This document shows positions 10,350 to 19,406 of a stretch of DNA of 64,000 nt, piece after piece. The stretch lies in the NCBI GenBank assembly GCA_013289715.1, contig JABCZJ010000011.1, positions 62,001 through 126,000 on the forward strand, written 5' to 3'. Every line of letters begins with the position of its first letter. Position 1 is the stretch's first letter. The DNA is from Acidobacteriota bacterium (lineage in GTDB: Bacteria > Acidobacteriota > Terriglobia > Acidiferrales > UBA7541). The position numbers and the translations under genes are program-made. The notes under the pieces were generated by a model. That model saw only the letters and a program-made list of their open reading frames with translations. It had not been told where the DNA came from and did not search any database.

Positions 10350-11158
10350 CAGGCAACCGTTTATCCATGCTTCGAAGCTTTCGCAACGAAAATCCAAGTG
10401 CGGAAATAGCAACGCAATCCTGTCCTTTACATTCGTATCGATATTTGCGACCAGTATGTGCCGATCAGCAACAGGTATGCTCCCGGATGGCAAGCTTGCG
10501 CGAGTCCGAGCATCCAGACGTCAGCCAGCGGCAAGCTATAGCCGATGAATATCCATGTCTTCGCACCTGCTGACGCATATAGAACTCGGTCGAGGAGCAC
10601 ATCATCGTTCAGGGACAGGAAACCAGTAGTCTTGAGAGAACTCGATTGCGACAAAAGGTAGACCAGCCTTGCATGACGCAAGATGCCGTCTGTCGATGGG
10701 TCGTCGTACCTTTGGAAGCCTATCGTTGCAGGGTCCCCTTCGGTAGTTCGCCTGGAACTTGAAGGTTTGGGGATGGTTTCCTGATCTAGCGACATAGCAA
10801 GCCACGTGTCGAAAGAATCTAGCACTGCTTTGTTTGTTACCAACCTCCTTCGATGATCGGAACTTGTGCCGGCGAAATGAAACCAGTGCTCCTCCGCCTC
10901 AGCAATTTCGAGCGGACCGACCACGTCCTCGAATCTAATCGTCGGATTGGGAAGACCGGGAAACACCCGTCGCAGGTATCGCTGTGCGAGGGCGATTCTT
11001 GGATGAGGACGCGCGCTGTGAAGTCGGTCAACGAGTCCCTGTTGACTCGGCAGTGCGGGCAAACTCGCGCCTGCTCCGAAAACAATTGCGCTGTCGATTT
11101 GTTCGGCAGTGCCGGCGGGATTTGATGAGCTGGAATGCAACCGTAGATCCTTCGGCAT
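10350..11158 (-). pseudogene. SIR2-like domain protein, frameshifted and internally deleted
   Basis: The minus-strand frame from 11158 to 10427 begins with a nucleotide-binding motif typical of bacterial SIR2-like proteins, AIVFGAGASLPALPSQQGL, and has FLSLNDDVLLDRVL and IFIGYSLPLADVWMLGL, counterparts of the SLNYD and GYSLP motifs. The segment normally found between those two motifs is missing. The frame then drifts, while the adjacent frame carries the expected end, HILVANIDTNVKDRIALLFP and FRCESFEAWI, down to about 10350. SIR2-like proteins often degrade NAD in anti-phage defence; no defence partner is visible here. A decayed orphan is the best reading. Confidence 0.6.
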
Positions 11159-11195
11159 GTGAACTAATAACGTTGTAGCATACTTGTGGTTGCGG

Positions 11196-11753
11196 TCATG
11201 TCTCCAACATACTCTGCAGGCGATTCAGGGCTTCGAACCAATACGTCTTCATCTTCGCGCACTCTTTTGAGCTTGCTAGCTTCATATGGTCCACTGCGAC
11301 CTGGCTCTTTCCCGCGCCTTTGGGGTAGAAATTCACGCTGAGGCGGCTCTGGCCGCCGTTCCATTTCGCGCGCAGGGATTTATTTTTGGTGGCGGTGGTG
11401 ATTTCGATTTCCGCGCCGGGTAGCCAGCGCTGGCGAAGCTTTTCGTCGCTCCAGGCGTCGTAGGATTTGCGGAGGGGCACACTGAGGGTGCGGCTGCCGG
11501 ACGCGGCGAATTCGCCGTCGCACTTCTGAAATTTCTCACGCAGGCCGCGCTCGTGCTCGTAGGGAACGGCAATCATCTGGCACCACCACGGGCCGACTTT
11601 GTGCTCCGCTTTTAGGTAGGCGGAAATTTCCTGGTGGCGCATTTTTTGGGCGCCGGCTTTGTCCAGGATTGTGAACCACTCCGGCCACGTCTTTCCGGTA
11701 CTTTCCTTCACTGCCTCATCGCTCATGCGTTTTGATTCGCGTGGCTTCTTCAT
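11196..11753 (-). CDS. DUF4287-like plus SRPBCC (AHSA1-like) domain protein
   Basis: A 185-residue cytoplasmic protein. Residues about 10-70 (TGKTWPEWFTILDKAGAQKM, then ISAYLKAEHKVGPWWCQMIA) resemble the DUF4287 N-terminal domain. Residues about 90-180 resemble a START/SRPBCC fold, with WLPGAEIEI and the terminal helix KTYWFEALNRLQSMLE. No enzyme activity can be assigned; SRPBCC folds bind hydrophobic ligands. ATG at 11753 is preceded by GGGAG with 8 nt spacing; the longer open frame lacks support. It lies 17 bp after the DUF2231 gene and is probably cotranscribed. Confidence 0.7.
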   Translation of the reverse strand: MKKPRESKRMSDEAVKESTGKTWPEWFTILDKAGAQKMRHQEISAYLKAEHKVGPWWCQMIAVPYEHERGLREKFQKCDGEFAASGSRTLSVPLRKSYDAWSDEKLRQRWLPGAEIEITTATKNKSLRAKWNGGQSRLSVNFYPKGAGKSQVAVDHMKLASSKECAKMKTYWFEALNRLQSMLET

Positions 11754-11770
11754 TTTGCTGGCTCCCGTAA

Positions 11771-12232
11771 CTAATTTTGCTGCTGCGCGGTGGACCAATT
11801 TACCGCGGAGCCGTATTCGTAGACGAGTTGCGCGCCGCGGTCGGCGCCGATGGTGAGCAGCACGCCGAGGACCACCAAGCCCAGCAGCAGCACCTTGCGC
11901 AGATGCGGCGGGAAATTGTTGCGCATGAAAAACGCGAAGCTGCACAAGACAATGGCAAGGCTGGTGGCGGTGAGCATAAGCGTTTCATGTATTCCTACCG
12001 CGCGCTGCGCTTCGCCTGGCGCCACGGAATTTTGCGCGGCGAGGCCCGTCATCACGGTAATGATCGCGGCCAGCGTGCCGAGATAGAGCAAGCGCGAAGC
12101 CGTCTGCTGCAACTCGTCGCTCGTGCGCCAGACTGCGAAGATCTGGAATAGCAGCGCGGCGAGCCACAGCACGATGGGAAAATGTACGAACAGCGGATGA
12201 TAATTCAGCGCCGCCTTTAGCCCGGGGAGCAT
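11771..12232 (-). CDS. DUF2231-like four-helix membrane protein
   Basis: A 153-residue integral membrane protein with four predicted segments: around residues 13-32, 46-65, 84-105 and 113-130. The N-terminal HPLFVHFPIVLWLAALLFQ with its HPxxVHFPI pattern is typical of DUF2231, where the histidines may bind heme or metal (an inference for the family). The start at 12232 is fixed by AGGAGGG seven nt upstream. It heads a two-gene minus-strand unit divergent from the SRPBCC gene. Confidence 0.75.
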   Translation of the reverse strand: MLPGLKAALNYHPLFVHFPIVLWLAALLFQIFAVWRTSDELQQTASRLLYLGTLAAIITVMTGLAAQNSVAPGEAQRAVGIHETLMLTATSLAIVLCSFAFFMRNNFPPHLRKVLLLGLVVLGVLLTIGADRGAQLVYEYGSAVNWSTAQQQN

Positions 12233-12279
12233 GGCTTCGTCCCTCCTTGCGTCGATCGCACTTAGTAGCAGCGCATTAT

Positions 12280-12296
12280 CTGCCAATCTTTGGCAG
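12280..12296. promoter_or_regulatory. Short palindrome in a divergent promoter region
   Basis: CTGCCAA (12280-12286), TCT, TTGGCAG (12290-12296): a perfect 7-bp inverted repeat between two divergent genes, 14 bp upstream of a TATAAT at 12310-12315 on the plus strand. It could be an operator. It is too short and lacks a T tail, so it is not a terminator. Confidence 0.35.
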
Positions 12297-12339
12297 GGGT
12301 AAATCGAAGTATAATGCGCGCGCTTGGAGGCAGGGATTT

Positions 12340-12912
12340 GTGGAATCCGAAGGCACGACGCGAGGACCGATTGTGATGCGCACAATCCGTGCGGCAATTT
12401 TTGTAGTCGTCGCGCTGCTGGTGCTGATGATACTGGTGGTGGTGACCGTCGGTGCATTCCTGCCCCAGCAGCACATCTCCACGAGCGCCGCGCGCTTCCG
12501 CCAGCCGCCCGACGCGATTTGGCAGGTGATCACGGATTACTCGGGATTTCCCGCCTGGCGCAAGGACGTGACGCGGGTGGAGATGCTTCGCCCGGTGAAC
12601 GGGAAGCCATCGTGGCGCGAATATGACAATCATGGGGGATCGATTCCTTACGAAGTGATGGCGATGGTGCCGCCGCGAGCTTTGGTGGTGCGCATCGCGG
12701 ATTCGAAACTGCCTTTCGGCGGCACGTGGACGTACGAGATCTCGTCCATGAAGGACGGCAGCTCGCTGGTGCGCATCACCGAGGCTGGCGAAATTTATAA
12801 TCCCATTTTTCGTGTTGCAGCGCGATACGTGCTCGGTTATTCGCGCACGCAGGAACAATATCTTCAGGCATTGGGTGCAAAATTCGGCCAGCCGGTGACG
12901 ATCGAAAAATGA
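12340..12912 (+). CDS. Membrane-anchored SRPBCC family protein
   Basis: A 190-residue protein with one N-terminal membrane anchor (IFVVVALLVLMILVVVTVGA) and an SRPBCC (polyketide cyclase/dehydrase-like) domain from about residue 50: FRQPPDAIWQVITDYSGFPA, then PFGGTWTYEISS and a C-terminal amphipathic helix. The fold binds hydrophobic ligands; no substrate can be named. I chose GTG 12340 because GGAGG lies nine nt upstream; ATG 12376 is the alternative. A TATAAT at 12310-12315 is a likely -10. The stop overlaps the next start as ATGA, so the two genes are translationally coupled. Confidence 0.75.
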   Translation: MESEGTTRGPIVMRTIRAAIFVVVALLVLMILVVVTVGAFLPQQHISTSAARFRQPPDAIWQVITDYSGFPAWRKDVTRVEMLRPVNGKPSWREYDNHGGSIPYEVMAMVPPRALVVRIADSKLPFGGTWTYEISSMKDGSSLVRITEAGEIYNPIFRVAARYVLGYSRTQEQYLQALGAKFGQPVTIEK

Positions 12913-13355
12913 CGACGCGAAAAGTAGCCATGCCGCGGAGAAGTTCAACAAAGCAGCGCGAGCCGGAGCGCGATTATTCACATCGGCTCCTGATTGATAA
13001 GCTGGGAGTGAAGCCGGGGCAGAAGATCGCGGTGCTCGGAGTGGAGGGCGCGGAATTTCTGACGGACCTCGGGGCGCGCGTTCCGGAATATTCGCAGCGG
13101 AAACGCCCGGACGGTGCCGACCTGATTTTCTTTTCGGCGGGGGCGGTTGCGGACCTGGCGCAGTTGAGTTCGCTGGGGCGCTCGATTCAGAAAGACGGCG
13201 CGATTTGGGTGGTGTACCCCAAGGGCCAAAAAAACATCCGTGAAATTGATGTGATCGCTGCGGGAAAAGCCGCGGGGCTGACCGACAATAAAGTTTGTAG
13301 TTTTTCAGTCACGCACACCGCTTTGCGTTTTTGCATTCCTGTTGCGAAGCGCTGA
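12909..13355 (+). CDS. DUF3052-like protein
   Basis: A 148-residue protein matching the DUF3052 pattern: YSHRLLIDKLGVKPGQKIAV, LIFFSAGAVADL, IWVVYPKGQKNIRE, and VCSFSVTHTALRFCIP at the end. The fold looks like a methyltransferase-type Rossmann domain lacking the glycine-rich SAM loop, so it is probably not catalytic. Function is unknown. It overlaps the preceding gene by four bases (ATGA). Confidence 0.75.
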   Translation: MTTRKVAMPRRSSTKQREPERDYSHRLLIDKLGVKPGQKIAVLGVEGAEFLTDLGARVPEYSQRKRPDGADLIFFSAGAVADLAQLSSLGRSIQKDGAIWVVYPKGQKNIREIDVIAAGKAAGLTDNKVCSFSVTHTALRFCIPVAKR

Positions 13356-13385
13356 GATTTCGATCAGCGGCGGGGAGCAGTCAGA

Positions 13386-14267
13386 CTAAGTGACGATTTC
13401 GTGGTATGTGGCGCAGGCTGGAATTTGGCGCTTGGGATTGTCGCGGTCGTAGAAAACGGCGACGGGCATGCCTGCAAAGAGTTTTTGCGTGTAGTCGAAA
13501 CCGCTAGCCCTGCGGGTTTGGCCTTGAAAGTCCTTGAATTCGTATTCGATGGACGATTGGTCCTTGTCACCTCTCCACTCGCTCACCACGGTCGCCAGAG
13601 CGACTTCGCCATTCTCCAACAAATCGCATTCGCGCACTTGCTGGCGCCACATCCCGTAAGGAAGAAGCAGCAGAATCGTGACGATAGCGGCCATGACCCA
13701 ATCCCCGGGTGTAAAGACCGCGAAGGAAAGCTTGCGTGCCCAAACCGTGTAGAGATGCGCGCCGAACATTGCTGCAAAACCAAGAACTGCCAGGAGCGCC
13801 ACCGACATGCTGATGCGTCCGCGCGTGGACATGCGGATTTCGCGCGGGCGTGAAGTCCTGAGCAGAGCCTGTTGCTGCGCGTTCGGTGCGATGGCCGCGC
13901 TGGATTTTGCAGCGACAGCGGCTGACGGCGCGAATGAATTACTTGGCACCGTGGCGGCGCGCATCGCCGGCGCGGCAAACGCCTCCAACCTGGCGCGGGT
14001 TCGCCGCGAGACGAAGTAGTTGATGAGAATCCCGACAGCGGGGAAAACGACGAAAATCGCGATTTGAAACGGGTTGCGGAAATGCCCGATACGAATGATG
14101 AAAAAAATGAACGCGGCCATCATGAGGATGCCGATCGGCGCGGCAGCGGCGGTTGATCGGACGCTGACGATGGCGGCATCGCGATTCCAGCCGCAACTGG
14201 GGCAATAGGGTTTATCGCCCGCGAACCGGGTGGCGCCATGGCAGAGAGGACAGGGCGGTGCAACCAT
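13386..14267 (-). CDS. Zinc-ribbon membrane protein (DUF3592-like)
   Basis: A 293-residue protein. The N-terminus is a zinc ribbon with two CxxC pairs (CPLCHG and CPSCGW). Two membrane segments lie at about residues 43-80 and two more at about 160-215. The C-terminal soluble part (about 225-293), with IEYEFKDFQGQTRRASGFDY and GMPVAVFYDRDNPKRQI, resembles the DUF3592 beta-sandwich. Start ATG 14265-14267 is preferred; it has TACCAT five nt upstream and no Shine-Dalgarno, suggesting leaderless translation. The longer open frame to 14333 would overlap the divergent oppD start. Confidence 0.65.
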   Translation of the reverse strand: MVAPPCPLCHGATRFAGDKPYCPSCGWNRDAAIVSVRSTAAAAPIGILMMAAFIFFIIRIGHFRNPFQIAIFVVFPAVGILINYFVSRRTRARLEAFAAPAMRAATVPSNSFAPSAAVAAKSSAAIAPNAQQQALLRTSRPREIRMSTRGRISMSVALLAVLGFAAMFGAHLYTVWARKLSFAVFTPGDWVMAAIVTILLLLPYGMWRQQVRECDLLENGEVALATVVSEWRGDKDQSSIEYEFKDFQGQTRRASGFDYTQKLFAGMPVAVFYDRDNPKRQIPACATYHEIVT

Positions 14268-14311
14268 ATAAAATGGTAGCGTAATTTTTCGCCACGACAA
14301 GCGCGTACGGC

Positions 14312-14317
14312 TATCAT
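14312..14317 (+). promoter_or_regulatory. -10 element giving a probable leaderless oppD-like mRNA
   Basis: TATCAT at 14312-14317 is followed by six bases and then the ATG at 14324, so the expected transcription start coincides with the start codon. No Shine-Dalgarno precedes the gene. Confidence 0.45.
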
Positions 14318-14323
14318 GTTTCC

Positions 14324-15322
14324 ATGGCGACAAGCCTTGGGGTGCGCGGACTGACCGTGGAGCTGCCGACGCCGGGCGGGTGGGTGCGGCCGGTAAATGA
14401 TGTTTCGTTCACGTTGGGCGAGGGCGAGACGCTCGGGATTGTGGGGGAATCGGGGTCGGGCAAGACGATGCTTTCGCTGGCGTTGATGGGGTTGGAACCG
14501 CATGGGGCGCGGCATACGGGCGAAGCGTGGTTGAAGTTGCGCGCCGGCAGTGAGAACGGCGGCGTGCGAAACGCGCGGCGCGAAAATTTGCTGGCGATTT
14601 CGCAGCACGAAATGCGGGAGCTGCGCGGGCGCGAAATCGCGATGATCTTCCAGGAGCCGATGACGGCGCTGAATCCGGTGCTGCGCATTGGCGCGCAGGT
14701 GGAAGAAGCGATTCGCGTGCATGAGCCGCGCGCGGGTGAAAGTGAAATACACCGGCGCGCGCTGGAGGCGCTGGAGCGCGCGGCTTTGTCCGATCCGGCG
14801 CGGCGGGCGCGGCAGTATCCGCACCAGCTTTCGGGTGGGCTGCGGCAGCGGGTGATGATCGCGATGGCGCTGGCGGCCGGGCCGGCCGTGCTGATCGCGG
14901 ACGAGCCGACTACCGCCCTCGACGTCACCGTGCAGAAACAAATTCTGGAACTGCTGGCGAAATTGCGGCGCGAACTGCAGCTCTCGATGCTTTTCATCAC
15001 GCACGATCTGGGAGTCGTGGCGCAAGTTGCCGCGCGCGTCGCGGTGATGTACGCCGGACGCATCGTAGAAGTAGGCCCGGTGGAAGAAGTATTGCGCGCG
15101 CCGCGGCATCCCTATACGGAAGGACTGCTGCGCGCGGCGCCGCGATTGACACGTGAAAAATTAGTGCCGATTCCCGGCACGGTTCCGTCTCTAGAAGCGC
15201 TGCCGCCGGGCTGTGCGTTCGCGCCGCGTTGTCCGCATCACGTGGAGGAGTGCGATGCGGCGGTGCCGGAATTTCGCGCGGTAAACAAAAATCACGAGGC
15301 GAGGTGTATTCTCGTTTCATGA
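14324..15322 (+). CDS. Oligopeptide/dipeptide ABC transporter ATP-binding protein, OppD/DppD type
   Basis: A 332-residue ATPase. Walker A is GESGSGKTMLSLAL (about residues 40-50), the signature is LSGGLRQRVMIAMALA, and Walker B is AVLIADEPTTALDVT, with FITHDLGVVAQVA after it. The C-terminal oligopeptide-transporter extension has the Cys-rich FAPRCPHHVEEC, which binds an Fe-S cluster in some relatives. It powers uptake of peptides or similar solutes with a partner ATPase (16182-16982). No permease or solute-binding gene lies nearby. Its stop overlaps the methyltransferase start (ATGA). Confidence 0.93.
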   Translation: MATSLGVRGLTVELPTPGGWVRPVNDVSFTLGEGETLGIVGESGSGKTMLSLALMGLEPHGARHTGEAWLKLRAGSENGGVRNARRENLLAISQHEMRELRGREIAMIFQEPMTALNPVLRIGAQVEEAIRVHEPRAGESEIHRRALEALERAALSDPARRARQYPHQLSGGLRQRVMIAMALAAGPAVLIADEPTTALDVTVQKQILELLAKLRRELQLSMLFITHDLGVVAQVAARVAVMYAGRIVEVGPVEEVLRAPRHPYTEGLLRAAPRLTREKLVPIPGTVPSLEALPPGCAFAPRCPHHVEECDAAVPEFRAVNKNHEARCILVS

Positions 15323-16179
15323 GCGCGACGGACGATTCGCCGAAAGGGTTGCCGAATCACGCCAGCGTGAGCGACCACGAACTGAAAGCGCTGGTGCGCG
15401 AACGGTTCACGAAGACCGCCGAAGTTTTCGGTGATTACGCCGTCGCGGAACGCGTGGCCGAAGCCGAATTGCTGGCGCGTTTGGTCGCGGCTGGACCGGG
15501 GGACGTGGCCGCGGATCTTGCATGCGGTCCCGGTACGCTGGCATTGCGATTTGCGAAGCACGTCCGTTGGATGTGCGCTTACGACCTGACGCCGGCGATT
15601 CTGCAGCGCGCGCGTCAGAGTGCCGCGCAACACGGATTGCTCGACAAACTGGGTTTTGCGATTGGCGACGCGCAGACGCTGCCGTTCGCGGAGCGCTCGC
15701 TGGATCTGGCGGTGACGAGTTACAGCCTGCATCACATTTCCGATCCGGCGCGGGTGATTCGCGAAATGGCGCGGGTGGTGAAGCGCGGCGGGCGCGTGGG
15801 ATTGATTGACATCATCGTGCCGGAAGATCCGAAAGTGCGCGCGCTGAATCACCGCATCGAATGGATTCGCGATCATTCGCATTGCCGTTCGCTGACGCTT
15901 GCGGAATTTCGCGAGTTGATGGCTGCCGCCGGTCTGCGGATCACCGCGACCCAGACCAGAGAGCATCCGCGGCTTTTTGATCACTGGATGCATGTGGCCG
16001 GCTGGAAACCAAGCGATCCGGAATACATCGAGGTGCGCGATTTGATGGTTTCTTCGATTGCTGACGATGGCTCGAATTTTCATCCGCGCTTTGAGCCCGC
16101 AGACGTGTGCCAGCCTGGCGCTTCGCCCGCCCTCTACATGATCAACACCGGAATCCAAATCGCCGCCGAGAAAATGTAG
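15319..16179 (+). CDS. Class I SAM-dependent methyltransferase (UbiE/Methyltransf_11-like)
   Basis: A 286-residue methyltransferase. Motif I is [17 protein letters not shown] (about residue 65), the acidic motif II is CAYDLTP, and [20 protein letters not shown] covers motif III. The substrate is unknown; the nearest general class is UbiE-like. ATG at 15319 overlaps the upstream stop by four bases, and the downstream OppF-type gene begins two bases after its stop. It therefore sits in one operon between the two peptide-transport ATPases, an arrangement I have not met as standard. Confidence 0.88.
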   Translation: MSATDDSPKGLPNHASVSDHELKALVRERFTKTAEVFGDYAVAERVAEAELLARLVAAGPGDVAADLACGPGTLALRFAKHVRWMCAYDLTPAILQRARQSAAQHGLLDKLGFAIGDAQTLPFAERSLDLAVTSYSLHHISDPARVIREMARVVKRGGRVGLIDIIVPEDPKVRALNHRIEWIRDHSHCRSLTLAEFRELMAAAGLRITATQTREHPRLFDHWMHVAGWKPSDPEYIEVRDLMVSSIADDGSNFHPRFEPADVCQPGASPALYMINTGIQIAAEKM

Positions 16180-16181
16180 GA

Positions 16182-16982
16182 ATGCCGGGCGAAATTCTTC
16201 TTGAGGCGCGCGCGCTGAGCAAAGCGTATTCCGTTTCCACCGGCGCGTTCACGCAATCGGCGCGGCGCGCGCTGGCGGTGGACGGCGTGAGCTTTACCTT
16301 GGAGCGCGGCGAGACGCTGGGGATTGTTGGGGAATCCGGCTGCGGCAAGACGACGCTGGCACGGATGCTGATGCGGTTGGTGGAACCCGATTCCGGTGAA
16401 ATTCTTTTTCGTGGCGAGGATTGGCTGGGGGCGCGCGGCGCGAAATTGCGTTCGCTGCGGCGGCGGATGCAGATGGTGTTTCAGGATCCCATCGCTTCGC
16501 TGAATCCGCGCATGCAGGTGGGGAGCATTGTGGCCGAGCCGCTGGCGATTCACGAGCCGCAGCTTTCCGGCGAACAGCGGAGCGCGCGGACGGCGGAAAT
16601 ACTTGAGGCTGTGGGAATGGGCCGCGACGCTGTGACGCGTTATCCGCATGAATTTTCCGGCGGGCAGCGGCAGCGCATCGGGATTGCGCGGGCGTTGATT
16701 TTGCGGCCGGAGCTGGTGATTGCGGACGAGCCGGTTTCGGCTTTGGATGTTTCCGTGGGCGCGCAAATTTTGGAATTGCTGGCGCGTTTGCAGCGGGAAT
16801 TTTCGCTTACGTTGATGTTGATTTCGCATAGCTTGCCGGTGGTGGCGCAATTGGCTTCGCGCGTGGCGGTGATGCAGACGGGCCGGATTGTTGAGATTGG
16901 GACTGCGGAGCAGGTTTTGCAGGCGCCGCAGCATGCGTATACGCAGGCTTTACTTGCGGCCGTGCCCGAAATTCCGGAGTGA
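16182..16982 (+). CDS. Oligopeptide/dipeptide ABC transporter ATP-binding protein, OppF/DppF type
   Basis: A 266-residue ATPase pairing with the OppD-like protein. Walker A is [17 protein letters not shown], the Q-loop is [15 protein letters not shown], the signature is [15 protein letters not shown], and Walker B is [16 protein letters not shown] followed by [12 protein letters not shown]. It is shorter than typical OppF because the C-terminal extension is nearly absent. ATG at 16182 is chosen as it begins two bases after the methyltransferase stop; an earlier in-frame start lies inside that gene. Confidence 0.92.
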   Translation: MPGEILLEARALSKAYSVSTGAFTQSARRALAVDGVSFTLERGETLGIVGESGCGKTTLARMLMRLVEPDSGEILFRGEDWLGARGAKLRSLRRRMQMVFQDPIASLNPRMQVGSIVAEPLAIHEPQLSGEQRSARTAEILEAVGMGRDAVTRYPHEFSGGQRQRIGIARALILRPELVIADEPVSALDVSVGAQILELLARLQREFSLTLMLISHSLPVVAQLASRVAVMQTGRIVEIGTAEQVLQAPQHAYTQALLAAVPEIPE

Positions 16983-17058
16983 GTTTCGTGCGATTGGGAC
17001 GGGCGCCGGTTCGTCGACTGCGATTGCCAATCGCGCCTGGTACACGCGAGGCAAGCCT

Positions 17059-17132
17059 CGCTTTCGAAAGCGGCGGCCCTTCGATCCGGCGCAGCCGGAT
17101 CTCAGGGTGAATCGCGCTGTAGCGCGATTCAC
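17059..17132. repeat. Cluster of three palindromes in the 16983-17341 intergenic region
   Basis: Three hairpin units lie in a row: CGCTTTCGAAAGCG (17059-17072), ATCCGGC-GCA-GCCGGAT (17084-17100) and a 12-bp perfect stem GTGAATCGCGCT-GT-AGCGCGATTCAC (17107-17132). No T tail follows, so they are not classical terminators. They look like REP-type palindromes. The remaining sequence up to the Yip1-like gene (from 17133) shows no gene. Confidence 0.6.
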
Positions 17133-17341
17133 AAGATCCCGCACTCCATAGCAGGCTCGGTGTGCTTGCAGCGTTGCTCGCATCGTCAGCTTCCGGTTTG
17201 GCTGCTGTCCTCCTGTTGATGACAATCTTCTCCGCAATGTGTTAAACCGTGACTCCACACTGAAACTTTTGCTTGAGCCAGCCGTACTTAGCCAGAGAGC
17301 CGTACCGCTGATCATTTTGATTGGGCCAGGAGGAAACCAGC

Positions 17342-18112
17342 ATGGCCAGCGCAGAAACTCCCTCTCCCGCAACCTCTCCGGCGACGACTGGTTCTGATAG
17401 TTCGTTTGGCCGAATTTTCGGCGTGTTGTTCAGTCCAAAGCCGACCTTTGAATCCATCATGCGGCGGCCCACTTGGGTGCTGCCAATAATTTTGCTTGTC
17501 TTCGTCGGTATCGCGGTCACTACTGTGATCACGCAACGCGTGGGATGGCGGACCGTACTTGACAGGGAGATCGAAAGCAGCCCCAAGGCGCAGAAGCAGT
17601 TGGAACAGTTGCCGCCTGAGAAACGCGACGACGTGCTCAACACGCGAGCGAAATTCACTCCGTACGTTGTGTACGCCATCAACGTTCTATTTCCGTTCAT
17701 CGTCGCGGTCGCTGCCGGCGCGATCTTTTTAGCTGCATTCAATCTCGGGGTTGGCGCCAAGATCACTTTCAAGACGTCTCTGGCGGTCTTCGCATACGCG
17801 TGGGTGCCTGCGTCGCTAGCAGGTCTACTGGGAATCCTGGTGCTGTTTCTTAAGGACCCTTCGACCGTTGACGTCAAGAATCTCGTCGCGTCAAATCCTG
17901 GCGCGCTTATGTCCGACGATTCTCCGAAATGGCTGGTCACACTGCTGAGCTCGCTAGATCTGTTTTCATTCTGGACCCTGATTCTGATGGCCATTGGTTA
18001 TAGAGCGGCAGATCCGAAGAAAATCTCATTCGGGATGGCCCTGGCTGCGGTCGTGGGCGTGTGGATCGTCTTCGTCGGTATCAGGGTTGGGTGGGTCGCG
18101 GCTTTCTCCTGA
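17342..18112 (+). CDS. Yip1-like membrane protein
   Basis: A 256-residue protein with a Ser/Thr/Pro-rich N-terminus and five predicted membrane segments starting near residues 46, 115, 147, 201 and 229. The N-terminal FGRIFGVLFSPKPTFESIMR pattern is characteristic of bacterial Yip1-family proteins, which precede their membrane domain with a motif of the form FxxPxxTF. Function in bacteria is not established. ATG 17342 has a near-perfect AGGAGG Shine-Dalgarno. It ends 13 bp before tgt. Confidence 0.75.
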   Translation: MASAETPSPATSPATTGSDSSFGRIFGVLFSPKPTFESIMRRPTWVLPIILLVFVGIAVTTVITQRVGWRTVLDREIESSPKAQKQLEQLPPEKRDDVLNTRAKFTPYVVYAINVLFPFIVAVAAGAIFLAAFNLGVGAKITFKTSLAVFAYAWVPASLAGLLGILVLFLKDPSTVDVKNLVASNPGALMSDDSPKWLVTLLSSLDLFSFWTLILMAIGYRAADPKKISFGMALAAVVGVWIVFVGIRVGWVAAFS

Positions 18113-18118
18113 TACACT
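18113..18118 (+). promoter_or_regulatory. -10 element giving a probable leaderless tgt mRNA
   Basis: TACACT at 18113-18118 lies seven bases before the tgt ATG at 18126, right after the upstream stop codon. No Shine-Dalgarno is present. Confidence 0.4.
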
Positions 18119-18125
18119 CGTTCGG

Positions 18126-19256
18126 ATGGAGCCACAGCACGCGGGATTCAAGTTCGAAGTGCTCGCGACGGATCCTACCGGCGCGCGCCTCGGCAGGCTG
18201 ACTACGCCGCACGGAGTGGTGGATACGCCGGCGTTCATGCCGGTGGGCACGGCGGCTACCGTGAAGGGACAGACGCAGCAGGATCTGGAAGACCTCGGCG
18301 TACAAATTCTGCTTTCGAATACCTACCATTTGTATTTGCGTCCCGGACATGAATTGATCCGCCAGATGGGCGGGCTGCACAAATTCATGGCGTGGCCGCG
18401 CGCGATTCTCACCGATTCGGGCGGGTTTCAGGTCTTCAGCCTCAGTGAATTACGCAAGGTGGCGGACGAAGGCGTGAGGTTTCGTTCGCATCTGGACGGC
18501 TCCGAACATTTTCTCTCGCCTGAAAAAGCGCTGGAGATCGAAAGCGCGCTGGGCGCGGACATCGTGATGGTGCTCGATGAGTGCATCGAAGCGCCGGCGA
18601 CCGAAGAGCGCGCCCGCGATGCAGCGAAGCGCACGCTGGATTGGGCGCGGCGCTCGCGCGATTATTTTGCGCAGCACGGAGACGCCGCGCGGCAAATGCT
18701 TTTCGGCATCGTGCAGGGCGGGACGCATGCGGCGCTGCGTCGTGAGAGCGCGGACGCGCTGGTGGAGCTGGATTTTCCGGGCTATGCGATCGGTGGCCTC
18801 GCTGTTGGAGAACCGCACGCGAGCACTTGCGAGATGGCAGGCGTCGCTGCGTCGCGGCTGCCTGCGGAGCGGCCGCGCTACTTGATGGGAACGGGCAAAC
18901 CGGAGCAAATTCCGGATTATGTGACGCTGGGCGTGGACATGATGGATTGCGTGCTACCCACGCGCAGCGCGCGGCACGGCTGTCTTTATACCTCGCAGGG
19001 GCGGATGCTGATCAAGAACGCGCAATACGCGAACGATCCACGCCCGATTGACGAAACTTGCGAGTGCGCGGTGTGCCGGCGCTACTCGCGGGCTTATCTG
19101 AGGCACCTGTCAACGAGCGGTGAATTTCTTGCGACAATTTTGAACACCCACCACAACATCCACTTTTACCTTGACATAATGCGCAAAATTCGCGAGGCTA
19201 TCCGTTTTGGGAAGCTCGAAAAGTTCCGCTCTGACCTTCAGGCTCGTCTGAAATAA
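18126..19256 (+). CDS. tgt: tRNA-guanine transglycosylase
   Basis: A 376-residue enzyme that swaps guanine 34 in GUN anticodons for preQ1 on the way to queuosine. Visible are the catalytic LTDSGGFQVFSL (Asp nucleophile region), MVLDECIEAPA, GIVQGGTH, GYAIGGLAVGEP and the second catalytic region GVDMMDCVLPTRSARHG. The zinc site is CECAVC plus a His near LNTHHNIHFY. It heads the conserved tgt-yajC-secD-secF order. I take ATG 18126 (Tgt homology begins with FKFEVLATD shortly after), not the longer frame overlapping the Yip1-like gene. Confidence 0.96.
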   Translation: MEPQHAGFKFEVLATDPTGARLGRLTTPHGVVDTPAFMPVGTAATVKGQTQQDLEDLGVQILLSNTYHLYLRPGHELIRQMGGLHKFMAWPRAILTDSGGFQVFSLSELRKVADEGVRFRSHLDGSEHFLSPEKALEIESALGADIVMVLDECIEAPATEERARDAAKRTLDWARRSRDYFAQHGDAARQMLFGIVQGGTHAALRRESADALVELDFPGYAIGGLAVGEPHASTCEMAGVAASRLPAERPRYLMGTGKPEQIPDYVTLGVDMMDCVLPTRSARHGCLYTSQGRMLIKNAQYANDPRPIDETCECAVCRRYSRAYLRHLSTSGEFLATILNTHHNIHFYLDIMRKIREAIRFGKLEKFRSDLQARLK

Positions 19257-19406
19257 GACAAACCCAAGCAGGTGTTGGGCGCGGTCGCGGGGCGGAGCAG
19301 CGTCTTCGGTGAACGAGTTTTCCGGCTTGCCGCCCCCGGCGAGCTTGTCCGTCCTGGCGGAATCGCCCTCGGCAGCTGGACTCGCGGCGCACGAGGGAAA
19401 GGCATA

